NCBI RefSeq assembly: GCF_958298935.1
Contig: NC_084922.1
Coordinates: forward strand, 64,501-128,500
Direction of reading: 5' to 3'
DNA from: Phragmites australis
Lineage: Eukaryota > Streptophyta > Magnoliopsida > Poales > Poaceae
Length of the DNA: 64,000 nucleotides
The position numbers and the translations under genes are program-made. Below are positions 11,000-21,565 of the stretch, piece after piece. Under the pieces are notes generated by a model that was not told the DNA's origin, ran no database searches, and was given only the letters and a program-made list of their open reading frames with translations. Position 1 is the stretch's first letter; every line of letters starts with the position of its first letter.

Positions 11000-11637
11000 C
11001 GTCCACCGCCAGCACGTGGCAACATCCCACAGCAACACCTCATTTGCTCGCACGAACGTCCCGTCACATTAATGACCTGGACTCCTTTCGGCGCATGCCA
11101 GGGGTATGGGCACAAGACCCTAAACAAACCCACGCAGTATCCAGTCAAAACGCACCAATGACACATCCCATCCTGCTGTCCTCAAACAGGCAAACATGGG
11201 GAGTCCCCCGATCCCACATGTAATCTCCACTCTGACAAACTCAAATGGTGAGAAGAAGTCTGAAGAATCTAAATCGGCCTCAGCACGGACCCTGGAGTGC
11301 ATCACCTTCACTGACGCCCCTCCGGCCTCGGGTCCCGATACCGCATATACCAACTACAACAGGCTCCGGAGCATGCCTCCTTTGGCAATACGTCTTCGGT
11401 CTTTGCCTTCGACGCCGGCTACACCTCTGACCTCAGCATAAACCCTGGGGTGTGTCGCCACCACCAATGCACCATCAGCCTTGAGCTTCGCCATCAACGC
11501 CCACGGTTCCTGCCAAAAAACTTCTCAGGGACAGAGAATTGCCTTCGGGTATTCTTGTTACTATTTCAGGCTGGAGTTGGTTTTCCTCTATATCCTCTCA
11601 CCCTTCCGAACATCGGGGCCAAAGAATGATGGGGTAC

Positions 11638-12239
11638 TGTTAAAGATTATCAAAGGTCCCTTCGGAGCCTTCGGTCTCTGGACCCTCAGCAGGAGGCCCG
11701 ATTTTTGGAGGCTGTAACCGACCTGACGCGAGGTGATAGGCGATTAATGCCGGTACAAGTGGTGCTTATCCTGACACCCTTGTGTGATTAAAGTCATCCT
11801 GACACCCTCGGCAGAGCAGCGCCGGGCCGCAATTGACGATCGGCTCACCCATCAGGGGGCAGGTAACACAATATTACCACGGTAGATATTTATCTTCTAT
11901 GTAGGGTAAAAAGTAGTTATCCGGGATAAGGCCTAGTAATTTGGTCATGTCCTAGATATTTGTACATCATGATAACTTGTACCCTAAGCTACGTACCACC
12001 CGATAAATAGGGGGTCATGGTCATCTGGGCAAAGGAGAGGTCACAAGGAGAACACTCTACGCAACACACAGGACACAGAGATGCACAAACACAAAGTTAT
12101 GTTATGATACTCTCCCCCAGACCGATCCATTTTTGTATTATCAATACATTTATGGTGTTCCTTCCTCTCAAATTTTGTCTCCAAGCTTGAGTCTTCTTCT
12201 TATAAGAAACTCTCACCGTACTTGTTGGAGCAAGAAACA
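11638..12239 (+). repeat. 3' LTR of the coding-poor element
   Basis: Starts TGTTAAAGATTATC after the purine tract ATGGGGTAC and ends near CAAGAAACA. It aligns along its length with 4640-5493, apart from about 240 bp missing near its start and about 14 bp missing near its end. Confidence 0.7.
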
Positions 12240-12344
12240 CTACCTGAGATTTTAAGCGACGTAAGGCAGAGAGGAGAGGTAATTAAAAGAAAGAGATAGT
12301 TGTTCATGAAATAATCATCTCATAAATTAAAATTTAGGACTATG

Positions 12345-12607
12345 TGTTGAAGTATAAGTGAATTCTTCATCAGCTTAGACTTTTTGTTGAATTAGTTATT
12401 GCATGCAACTCAATAAGATATCTGAACTAGAGGTCTTGAGTTCGAGTACCAGTGGGTGCAATTAAACAAAAAAGATACAGTCAACTCCTATTTTTAGGTC
12501 TAATGTCTGAGAGAGTCTCCACATGAGGGGTATTGAAGTATAAGTGAATTGTCCATATTTCTCCATCAATTTAGGATTTTAGTAAATTAGTTGGTGCATT
12601 GAACTCA
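12345..12607 (+). mobile_element. TRIM/SMART-like miniature LTR element
   Basis: Two short direct repeats, 12345-12412 (68 bp) and 12531-12607 (77 bp), share T[G/A]TTGAAGTATAAGTGAATT, 'TTAGTT' and the end AACTCA. After the first comes ATAAGATATCTGAACTAG, a decayed form of the TGGTATCAGAGC primer site (initiator tRNA-Met). Before the second comes CACATGAGGGG, a purine tract. The ~118-bp interior has no coding capacity. This is the layout of terminal-repeat retrotransposons in miniature, and the size fits the SMART group described from grasses. No target duplication is evident, so it is probably old. Confidence 0.65.
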
Positions 12608-13877
12608 ATTTTATGAGATTGCTCTCGTACTATTATACGAGTTATTATTACCTTGCAGCTCATAATATTTATTTGTTCTACACATAAATTAAAAAGTTGT
12701 GAAATTATTATAAAACAACTGAAAAAACAATTTGTTGTATAACTTATCTGTTAAATCGGCTTCAAATTACGTATCAATGCATTGCCTTAGCAATAGCATA
12801 AATATAAGATATGGTGATGGATAAGCCACGCATGCGTGGTTTCGATGCGATCCAAGTCAATGCCACCGTGGCAACATATGCTTGATACTGATCTGACTGC
12901 ATATAGAAGGGGATCTAAGAATTAATAATTTTTAATTAAGCATTTCTACGTACGCATGCGAGTGAAAAATATATAGTCCGTGGACATATAGTTTTATTAT
13001 ACTGCTACAGAATATCTCATCAGTGTCAGTTCAAAATCACCATCAGTAGCGGGATTTCAACCAACACTGATTACTCGGCACTGATAGTAAGCGACTATCA
13101 GTGTCGGGTACGAAACTGGCACTGAAAATCACTATCAGTGCCGGTTCCATCCACGAACCGGCACTGATAATGAATTATCAACGTTGATTCTATCCACAAA
13201 CCATCACTGATACTGATTATCAGTATCGGTTCTAAAATAGAACCGGCACTGATAGATCTCGGTAGCCAAAAAAATTACACAATCCAAAATACATCACATG
13301 CGCATGCATCAATTCTTCTAATGTTTAAGTCACGATAAACACTTAATACATTAATTCAAACTATAGGCATTTCTAAAATTACATCAAATACCATTACATG
13401 CATAGTTGATATCTAAAATTTTAACTCTAAATATTACATCAAAATGATTCAGTGCATAAATGAGCACACTAGCTATTGCTTCAAACGGAAGTTCCAATGG
13501 ACTTCTGTAAATAACAAAACTGTTACTATCACACTAAAACTTAATGTTTGACTGTTACTTTTCTTTCCGGACCTTCCTGCAGTGAGGACCAAGTAATATG
13601 TACCCTCACTGTTGGGCAAGAAGACATATGATTGAAATCAAGGTACGATCCATCAGCATCCGAGTGTTTCAGTAAAAATCCTATAGACAAAGAGCAACAA
13701 TATAGAGGAAAATTTTAATATTATTGAAATAATCCTAGCTACAAACTATAGGTTCATGTCACCAGCCGTTTCAGCTGCATGTAACCATGAGAGCCTAGGA
13801 GTCATTGCAAGCACATCCTCATTTTGTTCAAGCGCTTTCAATTTGAAATAGCTGTAGCCCGGAAATATGTATCCAAG

Positions 13878-14075
13878 TTACAGGTTAACTGATTGTAGAA
13901 GCGTATGAATACTAGATCCTTTAGCTATAAGTCTTTGATCTGTTTCGGAGTTTGATGCTGTTAAAGTGATATATCCTTCTTTAGGAAAAGCAATGCTAAA
14001 AGAGATAGTGATCTTCATTTTATTGTTATCAGTCAATATGGTCATCACCACAGGTGGTTTCCGCAATAATGTCAT
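13878..14075 (-). CDS. Hypothetical ORF inside CACTA element 1
   Basis: A 65-residue ORF on the minus strand of the AT-rich interior. It has alternating hydrophobic and polar residues and no motif I recognise. A captured host-gene exon is possible, because CACTA elements often carry such pieces, but codon composition does not argue strongly for coding and no splice partner was found. Confidence 0.2.
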   Translation of the reverse strand: MTLLRKPPVVMTILTDNNKMKITISFSIAFPKEGYITLTASNSETDQRLIAKGSSIHTLLQSVNL

Positions 14076-14704
14076 GTAGCCATTGTAGATAAGGAAGCAT
14101 CTACATCAATCAGCATGTTAGTTTCTAAATTTGTTAACTGCAAACTGTAATATTAACTGATCTTCTTATAATTTATAGCAAAGAGATTTTCATCTTTGAG
14201 ATGCAGATGTACCACAGACAAGTCACAGGTACATTTACATGCTTAGAGAAAAAACGTCAATACCATATCAATCGGCACCTGTGGATATCTTACAATTATG
14301 TCAAATCACCAATTGCAGAATAAGGAAGTAACAAACTAGTTACTCACTAGGAAGTGATAATAATATCTAAAACACTGACATAGCGATACACATCTAATAA
14401 TAAGCTAACATATTTTGAACTAAAATACATATCTAATTTCAGGACCTAAATTGGCTATCTAAAATTACTAACTACAATTTGTTAACTACAATTTGTTAAC
14501 TATAATTTGCTAACTACAATTTGCTAACTTGAATTTGCGAACTAATCCAGGTGTTTTGTGACCCTTCCAGGTAGGAAGGGAATACGCCGCTGAGAATCTG
14601 GAGGCCGGGAGTACGAGGGTGGTCACCCGGACCCGGACGACCAGATAGGATAGAGCGACCGTCTCTACGCTGCCTAGATCTACACCCTCCACCTCCACTG
14701 CCGC

Positions 14705-14960
14705 TACTACTCATCATGGGGACATCAAGGAGGCAACGAGGAGGCGGCGGTGGGCTGGCGCGCGATGAGGATGAGGAGGCTACGGCGGGCCGACACACAA
14801 CGAGGACGAGGAGGCGGCGGTCGGCACGCAATGAGGATGAGGAGGCGGAAGCAGGCTGACGCACAACGAGGACAAGGAGGCGGCGGTCGACGCGTGACGA
14901 AGAGGAGGAGGTGGCAGTCGGTGCGTGACGAGGACATGGATGAGCCGAGGCACGACAAGG
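14705..14960 (+). repeat. GA/CG-rich minisatellite in CACTA element 1
   Basis: Repeated variants of ACGAGGACGAGGAGGCGGCGG, cut into runs of about 20-50 bp, make the strand purine-rich. Arg/Glu-rich frames on + and Ser/Pro-rich frames on - across this part are by-products of the repeat. Confidence 0.6.
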
Positions 14961-15343
14961 AGGCTGCGGGCGCGGAGGAGGTGGGAGTTGGGGAGGACGA
15001 GCGATGTCAGGCTAATGGAGCAAACGAGGAGAGTAGCTAAGTGTTAGATATGAATATAACACAGGCATCAGTGCCGGTTCTAGTTCCAACCGGCACTGAT
15101 AGTGACTATCAGTGCCGGTTCTTAAACTCCCACGCGTGAACAATACTTGAGGCGCTAAGAACCGGCACTGATAGTGTCTATCAGTGCCGGTTCTTGGCGC
15201 CTCAATCGTAGTTCACGCGCGAGAGTTTAAGAACTAACACTGATACGTCAACAGTACTGGTTATGCTCGAACCGACACTGATGAGATGCTACTTATGATC
15301 TGTTTTGTAGTAGTGTTAGTTCAGTTAGCAGGGCGCTAGCTTT

Positions 15344-16534
15344 CACTACTACAGAAAGGTTAATTACTGTCAGTTCTAAAATTCTATCATTGTCGGTTTT
15401 AGAACTGAAAATCTTTACTCGACACTGATAATCATAACTATCATTGCTGGGTCTAGAACCAGCAGTGATAGTTGTTCTCAGGAGCAAGAAAAAAAAGAAA
15501 CGAGCATGATAGTGGCGGCAGTTGAACCAGCTCAATTTTAAGCCACGAGCCGGCTCAGCTACAACCACTGCTGACGCGCTCCGTCGCCGCTGTTGTGCCA
15601 CATCTCACCTTGCTTCACTCTACACAAGAAAACGTGGCAGTACGAAGGCCGCCACCATAGCACACAACACACAGCACGAAGGTCGCCAAGACTGCCGCCC
15701 GCGTTGCCACCGCTCATCACGCCTGATGGAGTGCCTCTAAGCTCCCTCCCCAACCATTGTCCCTTCACTCGGGATTCCGCCACTGCCGCATGCGCTGCCG
15801 CCACTCATCGCGCCTAATAGAGTGCCTCCGAGCTCCCTCCCCGGCCATCGTCCCTTCACTTGGGATCCCGCAACCGCCGAGCCCGCGCTCATGCGGATCC
15901 CTGCTAACAGAGGAGCATGGAAGCTGACGGAGTAACGACGGATGCCCTGATTGTGGGCGACGAAGCGTCCCGATGCGGTGAGGTGGGCCTGCTTCCCTGG
16001 GGTCCTCATCGAGACACCACCATGGATGGTAGCCGAGGAGGAAGCCTGGGGAGGAAGGGATGGCATCTAGGGATCGGAGGGATCCTGGGGAGGGAGGGAC
16101 GGTGGCCGGGGAGGGAGCTCGGGAAGGGAGGGAGCTCTGCGTTTGATGGTGAGGGGCAGTGGGAGCAGAAGAGATTAGGGAGAGAGAGGCTTGTGGTGAG
16201 GAAAGAGATAAGGGAGTGATATGCTGGAGCCGAACGTGAGGACTGACAACATAAGCCAAAATTGCATTGGAGGCAAATTTTAGGTCCGGACGTATCAGTG
16301 CCGGTAGGTGACTCGAACCGGTATTAAAACGGACTATCAGTGTCGGTTCGTAGCGAGAACCGATATTGTTCCAGCCACGTACCAATACTGATAGTTTGTT
16401 TCAGTGCTGGTTCTTAGCGGCTCAATCATTATTCGTATGCGAGAGATTAAAAACTGGTACTAATATATTTTCAGTTTCGATTCTTAGGCAATCGGTACTA
16501 ATGAACCGTTGGTTTTGATAATTCTGTGGTAGTG
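15344..16534. mobile_element. CACTA element 2, non-autonomous
   Basis: Begins CACTACTACAGAAAGG at 15344 and ends ATTCTGTGGTAGTG at 16534, with TTT on both sides (15341-15343 and 16535-16537). Subterminal zones (15370-15480 and 16290-16500) carry diverged copies of the 'CGGTTCTTAG/CACTGATAG' repeats shared with element 1. The 0.7-kb GC-rich centre has no transposase but holds a partial direct repeat (about 15717-15805 and 15806-15880, both with GTGCCTC..GCTCCCTCCCC). It begins only 28 bp after element 1 ends, and it ends 465 bp upstream of the anion-channel start codon. Confidence 0.85.
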
Positions 16535-16740
16535 TTTGACTGTATCACAATATCGCCTATAATAATTAACCCAAACCTTAAAAAGTAAGCAAACTAATGG
16601 TTGGATCGGAAATTCCAAAATACTGCACTAAATTGGAGTAGCTTTTCTTTTCTCCAAAATTATTTTAAAAAAATTATAGGAGTCGTTGCTTGCATCCAGC
16701 AAGAAACCACCAGGTAGCCTCCCTTAGTTACTGCCTCACC

Positions 16741-16746
16741 CACGTG
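16741..16746 (+). promoter_or_regulatory. G-box / ABRE-like site upstream of SLAH gene
   Basis: CACGTG followed by TAC (CACGTGTAC) lies 40 bp upstream of the probable TATA box of the anion-channel gene. The ACGTGT core is a form bound by bZIP factors of the abscisic-acid pathway. Regulation through it is inference. Confidence 0.4.
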
Positions 16747-16780
16747 TACCCACAGGCCACAGGCACATATAGTGGAGTAG

Positions 16781-16788
16781 TATAAATA
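16781..16788 (+). promoter_or_regulatory. TATA box of SLAH gene
   Basis: TATAAATA at 16781-16788 is a full plant TATA consensus, predicting transcription from about 16812 and a 5' leader of roughly 185 nt. Weaker alternatives are CTATAAGTA near 16906 and CTATATAAG near 16962. The last lies too close to the start codon to act as one. Confidence 0.5.
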
Positions 16789-16998
16789 TACAAATGAAGG
16801 AGCACTACTACTCTTAGCTAGCTAGCTAGGCAAGTACACGGCACCTCCTGCCCTGCTGCTTAATTAGTGCTTAATTACCCCATCGTTAACTCCCAGCAGG
16901 CCAGCCTATAAGTACCGCGAGCTGAGCAGAACTCCCCTAGCTAGTCCATCGATCAGCTAAGCTATATAAGCTAGCTTCACGACACCATCATATCGTCA

Positions 16999-18502
16999 AT
17001 GGGATTGGAAGCTTCCTCCTCCCCAAGCTCCCTTAAACCCTACGCCGCCGACGACACTTGCCCCATGGGCACAGGAGGAGCAACCAAGCCGGAAGCGCGG
17101 TTCGCGATACTGACGCGCTTCCACGCGGGTTACTTCCGCATCAGCCTTGCGCTCAGCGGGCAGGCCCTGCTTTGGCGTACGCTGAGCGACTCCTCCACGG
17201 ACCCGCGGCCCCTGGCACGGTCGCTGCCGTCCGCCGCCTTCCTGCTGCTCTGGTCGCTGGCGCTGCTCGCCCTGCTCGCTCTCTGCGCGCTCTACGCTGC
17301 GCGCTGCCTCCTCCGCTTCCCCGCCGTGCGCGCCGAGTTCCGCCACCACGTCGCCATGAATTACCTGTTCGCGCCCTGGATCTCGTGGCTGCTGCTGCTG
17401 CAGTCCACGCCCTTCCTGCGCCCCGACGCGCCGCTCTACCACCTGCTGTGGTGGGCCTTCTCGTTGCCCATCCTCGTGCTCGACGTCAAGATCTACGGCC
17501 AGTGGTTCACGCGGGGCAGGAAGTTCCTGTCCATGGTGGCCAACCCGGCTAGCCACATCACGATCATCGGCAACCTGGTCACGGCGAGGGCGGCGGCCAA
17601 GATGGGGTGGCACGAGGCCGCCGTGGCCATATTCTCTGTCGGCGCCGCGCACTACCTCGTGCTGTTCGTCACGCTCTACCAGAGGTTCCTCGGCTCCGAC
17701 TCGCTGCCGGCCATGCTGCGCCCGGTGTTCTTCCTCTTCTTCGCCGCGCCCAGCATGGCGTCGCTCGCGTGGGACGCCATATCGTCCTCCTTCGACACCG
17801 GCTGCAAGATGCTCTTCTTCCTCTCCCTCTTCCTCTTCGCCTCGCTGGTACGTATACGTACGTTACGTTATTGCTACCCTGCCGATCGACGTGCGCGGTT
17901 AAATTAAGAAAAACAAAACAATTAGTGCTAGTGCGCATACATTTCTTCATGGGAATCGATCGATCAATGGAGGACTTTTCTCTTAGATCGATCGATCGAC
18001 TTTGTCCATCGCCTTTAATTTGCCTTTTTATTCTCGTTGGTGGAGTAAAAGATACCTGGTCCGGAAGGAACGAAACAGCGTAATCGTGTTGCGTTGCATG
18101 GCCACTCACGCACGTTGGTTATTATACTTACTTCAGTGCTGACAGACTCATTGCCAACTAATCATGTATAAACAAAACAAGAATGCGTGAAAATAATAAA
18201 CTGATATGATGCATGCATGCATGCAGGTGTCCCGTCCGACGCTGTTCAAGCGGGCGATGCGTCGGTTCAGCGTGGCGTGGTGGGCCTACTCGTTCCCGCT
18301 AACGGTGCTGGCGCTGGCGGCCGCCGAGTACGCGCGGGAGGTGAGGGAGGCGGCGGCCAACGTGCTGATGCTGGCGCTCGCCGTGCTGTCCGTGGCCGTC
18401 ACCCTGGCGCTCATGGTCTTCACCGCCCTGCGCACCGGCGACCTGCTGCCGCACGACGACCCCTTCGACTGCCCGCTGCTAGCTCCTCCTCTCGTGCGCT
18501 AG
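16999..18502 (+). CDS. SLAH1: S-type anion channel, SLAC1-homologue (SLAH1-like), two exons
   Basis: Exon 1 is 16999-17847, the intron 17848-18226 (GTACGT..ATGCAG) and exon 2 18227-18502 ending in TAG. The join is in phase and gives 374 residues, close to Arabidopsis SLAH1. The family forms trimeric plasma-membrane anion channels (chloride/nitrate) of the tellurite-resistance/dicarboxylate-transporter fold with ten helices. Hallmarks seen are RFHAGYFRISL at 40-50, HHVAMNYLFAPW near 116-127, VANPASHITIIGNLV at about 180-194 and GAAHYLVLFVTLYQRF at about 215-230, plus FSVAWWAYSFPLT at the start of exon 2. Only about 40 residues precede the first helix, so the long regulatory N-terminus of SLAC1 is absent, as in SLAH1/SLAH4. 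SLAH1-type subunits are thought to act with partner subunits in root-to-shoot chloride transport. SLAH1 versus SLAH4 cannot be settled here. A candidate AATAAA is at 18514. Confidence 0.93.
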
Positions 18503-18519
18503 ACAGATCCAGTAATAAA

Positions 18520-19344
18520 TTGATGTCCAGATGGTTTCTTCTGATCATTATATTAATTATAGCATGATATCATCTATGTGTGTGCATGCATGTACGCGTG
18601 TAGATAGTATACGGCCGGGTGCGATGCCTGCACCAATATCCGTCGATCTCCGAAGGACCATAAAAAACACTCAATTCAATTCAAGGCCGGATTAATTCTT
18701 TAATTCCTTGTCTTGTCCCCATACTGGGCTTGGGAAATACTAGAGTACTAGTGAATATAATCTGGAACGATGCCGACTGCTCACTGCTGGGAGTCTCGAT
18801 CAATCAGGTCTCGAGCGTACGAAATGCATGTGCAGTGCGAGACAGGTCGATCGTTCGTTGATCCACAGCCTCTCTTGTTGCCTTGTGCTACCTAGCTGTG
18901 ACTGTGAGGCTGCGGCAGCTCATCAGGTCAGGTCAGGTCAGGTGGTGCTGTCTTTCTCTCTCGTGCACATCACCGATAGCTCGCCTTGAAATGCATGTAT
19001 GAGAAAGTACGTACCTGAGCGGACATCTGATCGATCGGGACGGCTCGTATCGTATCATGCGTTCCCTGACTCTGAGCGCGTGCAGGTTGCTGCGGTCCTC
19101 GTACGTACGTGTGTTGCCACTAAGTACAGTACGTACTGCAGGGTGGTATCGTATCGATCGAGTTGGGGCCAGGTATACATTAGCTTAGCTAGTAGTGGCT
19201 CCATATATACAAATGGTCACTAACTCACTACTAGAATAATCTCAGCGTACATCCAGTGGTTGTATACGCGTGGCATGTGCCCTTGGGGGCATTTTTCACT
19301 TTCACCGGTAGTGTACTGTGTGCAATTGGCTTGGTTCTGGTTCT
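18520..19344. other. 3' flank of SLAH gene, no further gene
   Basis: Untranslated and intergenic sequence with short CGTACGTACG and GGTCAGGTCAGGTCA runs (about 18925-18945). No convincing ORF or RNA gene was seen. Confidence 0.5.
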
Positions 19345-20525
19345 GTTTAGATTATTTAGAGCTTATAGAAAGTTAGTTTATAGCTTATGGATGGTTAAAA
19401 ATTGACTAAGTAAAAAGTTACGAGTAAAAAGTGGATCCTTGAATCATAAGTTGGTTTATTGTTAATTTTAGATGTTAATTGTCTATAATGCCCTTACCTT
19501 TATTATTAGGGAAAAATAAAAAAAACCCCTCAAAAGTCACTTGAATTTTGATTTTCTCCCCCAAAAGTTGTTTTGTTAAAAAAAACCCCAAAGGTTTGGT
19601 TTTGTTGCAAAAACACCCTAAAAATTCAAACAAAATTTAAAAAATCACAAAAAATTCTAAAAAAACTAGAGACAATTCTAAAACCTTTTGTGAAATTTGT
19701 TTTCAAAAATAATATCCTTTGCATCATATTTCATGGAGAGTAAGTTTGAAAAAAAAAGAAAAACGTGCATCTCATTTATTAATTCGAGTTAAATGCGTAG
19801 TTAATTATTTACTAATCCAAAATCATGAAACAAATTTTTTAGTCTTCTTACATGATCCTCTATCTTCTAAAAATACATGAAATCTTGAAATAGTTATTGT
19901 AACGTGCGGGATTGAGTAAATATATTGCAAATAGATTAATTCATAACAAAGCCATAACACCCCCAAAATTAGTGAAATCACTTTTATTAGTTTACTTAAA
20001 TAATTATTTGTATAAGAAAAATAATGGTATACATGACAAAGTTAAAATAACATGAGTTAATAAATGAGCTGCACATTTTTCTTCTTTTTTTTTTCCAAAC
20101 TTCCTCTCCATGAAATATGATGCAAAGGATATTATTTTTTTAAAAAAAATCAAGGTCTTAGAATTGTCTAGTTTTTTTAGATGTTTTTGTGATTTTTTTA
20201 ATTTTTTGAATTTTTTAGGGTTTTTTTTAACAAAGTCAAACTTTTGGGGTTTTTTTAACAAAACAACTTTTAGAGGGAAAGTCAAAATCCAAGTGACTTT
20301 GGGGGTTGCATTTTTCTCTTATTATTAACATGCAAACGCGTGCGGATGAGGAGAGTGAAGGGCAAATGGTCTTTTTAATATGCATTAGCTGAAATACGCT
20401 CTCTCAGCTTATGAGGTTATAGAAAACTAGATGATTAGATTATTATAATCTAGAACAAAATTAGATTGTTACAACAACTGGAGCTTTTAAAAACAGCTTT
20501 TTCTATGAGCTCTAATGGATTAAAC
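19345..20525. mobile_element. hAT-like MITE, split by a later insertion
   Basis: The left end GTTTAGATTATTTAGAGCTTATAG and the inverse right end (TTCTATGAGCTCTAATGGATTAAAC at about 20501-20525) are imperfect inverted repeats of the 'GTTTGGATC..AGAGCT' kind common in grass hAT MITEs. Removing 19509-20318 and one duplication leaves an element of about 365 bp. The 8-bp target duplication is not clear. Confidence 0.5.
19509..20318. mobile_element. MULE-like long-TIR element nested in the MITE
   Basis: Both ends are flanked by TTATTATTA (19500-19508 and 20319-20327), a 9-bp target duplication as made by Mutator-like transposases. The ends GGGAAAAATAAAAAAAACCC and the inverse of GGGGTTGCATTTTTCTC lead inverted arms of about 280 bp (19509-19790 and 20053-20318). 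Shared landmarks are AAGTCACTTG, 'AAAGTTGTTTTGTTAAAAAAA', 'AGACAATTCTAA', 'AATATCCTTTGCATCATATTTCATGG' in parts, and TTTATTAA. The short centre has no gene. Confidence 0.8.
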
Positions 20526-20744
20526 CGGCCCTAGGTGACAGGTAGCTTAGCAGCCTTAGCTGACATGGGTTTCGGATCCTCTGAGGTCAAACTAGTGGCG
20601 AGAGCACTACTCAGTGATAAGAGAGTACGCAAGAATTTAAAAACTTTTGGTGCTGTTTACTCCTTAAAAAGAACTACACGGGCCTGTTTCATTACAAAAA
20701 GCACATTGTCGCCCTTAGCCACACTCTGAGTTATAGACGCATGT

Positions 20745-20951
20745 TTGGTTCGTAGACAGCGTGCGATGGTTTGGCAACATACTATTCATAAAATCCACAA
20801 ACAAAAAAGGTACTGTGCTGTTGTGTTGCATAAAATAGATTTTAAGAAGACCTACGACAGAATAAGTTGGCCGTTTCTAGAAAGACCACGGGATGCCACT
20901 GGTAAATGTCATAATTCTGAATATGCAATCGCTTGCGCTTATGATATGTGA
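20745..20951 (+). pseudogene. LINE (L1-type) reverse transcriptase fragment
   Basis: The + frame contains VLHKIDFKKTYDRISWPFLE at about 20821-20880, matching the 'LDFxKAYDxVxWxFL' motif at the catalytic start of plant L1 reverse transcriptases, preceded by the usual basic 'IHKQKR' helix. The frame is short and followed by unrelated codons, so this is a decayed fragment. Confidence 0.6.
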
Positions 20952-21565
20952 GTCCTGGCCCATGTCATTGGCACAATCAATAGCATATCTAGGATTGGCA
21001 AAGTTTGCCACTTGCATATTGGCGGTCGTATTGTTCTGCTCAATGCTTGTGTTAGTAGTGTTCCTCATGTATGTTATGTTTCCTTCGGGTGCCTAAGGAA
21101 GTAAAAAAAAAGAACATTTTAGAGGTCGTTTGCTATGGTGAGAAGAGCCTGGCCGGGTTAAGAAGTACCTCCAGGTGAGGTGGGTTTCTGTTTCAACATG
21201 ATTAGTCTTGGTTTGGTCCATCCAAAACCTTTCTAGGGCATCATCAAGTTAGTGTTCTAGAAAGTTTCATTGGTTAATCCTTTATAATTATTGTTTAATC
21301 ATTAAATTAGGATTTAATCAATTCTCGTCTCAACAATATGTTTTCGGGGTTCATCCCTTTTGATTTAAATATCCGTTTGATATGATTCTTGGGTTAGTAG
21401 TGCAATTAAGTATACTATCTGTTGTCAAAGATTTAGCCGGGCTTTTTGCAAAGATTTCTTTTTTCGATAAGAGGGGATTAACCCTCAGTTTTTATAATAA
21501 AAGCACATATCCTTGTCTCATTACAAGACTGACATAAAACTCCAACAATCCTACACAGCAGAGGT

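Larger units (their letters stand above)
4640..12239 (+). mobile_element. Coding-poor LTR retrotransposon (LARD-like, gypsy-type PBS)
   Basis: Related sequences at about 4640-5493 and 11638-12239 are direct repeats. They share the 'ATCAAAAGTCC..TTCG' start region, the block ACCACGGTAGATATTTATC, the TATAAATAG..GGGTC promoter-like part and the end ACTCTCACCGTACTTG. A primer-site-like sequence follows the left copy (GCGCTATCCGTGGGGACT from about 5496), and a purine tract GATGGGG precedes the right copy, so the element reads on the + strand. The 6.1-kb interior shows no protease, reverse transcriptase, RNase H or integrase motif. Instead it holds three kinds of tandem repeats and small ORFs near its 3' end. 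It would depend on a partner for proteins. The right LTR lacks roughly 240 bp present in the left one. No target duplication was identified. Confidence 0.75.
13000..15315. mobile_element. CACTA element 1, non-autonomous
   Basis: The left end reads TACTGCTACAGAATATCTCA (a CACTACTAC.. end with changes) and the right end is the inverse ..TTTTGTAGTAGTG. The trinucleotide TTA flanks both ends (12997-12999 and 15316-15318), as expected of the 3-bp duplication made by CACTA transposases. Subterminal zones at about 13020-13260 and 15070-15290 hold many direct and inverted copies of AACCGGCACTGATAG, the usual transposase-binding repeats of this superfamily. No transposase frame is present. The interior carries an AT-rich part with a 65-residue ORF (13878-14075, -) and a GA-rich minisatellite (about 14705-14960). 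Confidence 0.85.

Noticed and set aside
12420..12460. tRNA gene or tRNA-derived SINE (GAGTTCGAGTACC box)
   Set aside because: The B-box-like word lies between two short LTRs with a primer site and purine tract, so the TRIM reading explains it better. No A box or cloverleaf was found.
16996..17652. 218-codon frame on the - strand opposite the anion-channel exon
   Set aside because: The + strand gives a full SLAH protein with conserved motifs. The minus frame is a shadow of high-GC third positions.
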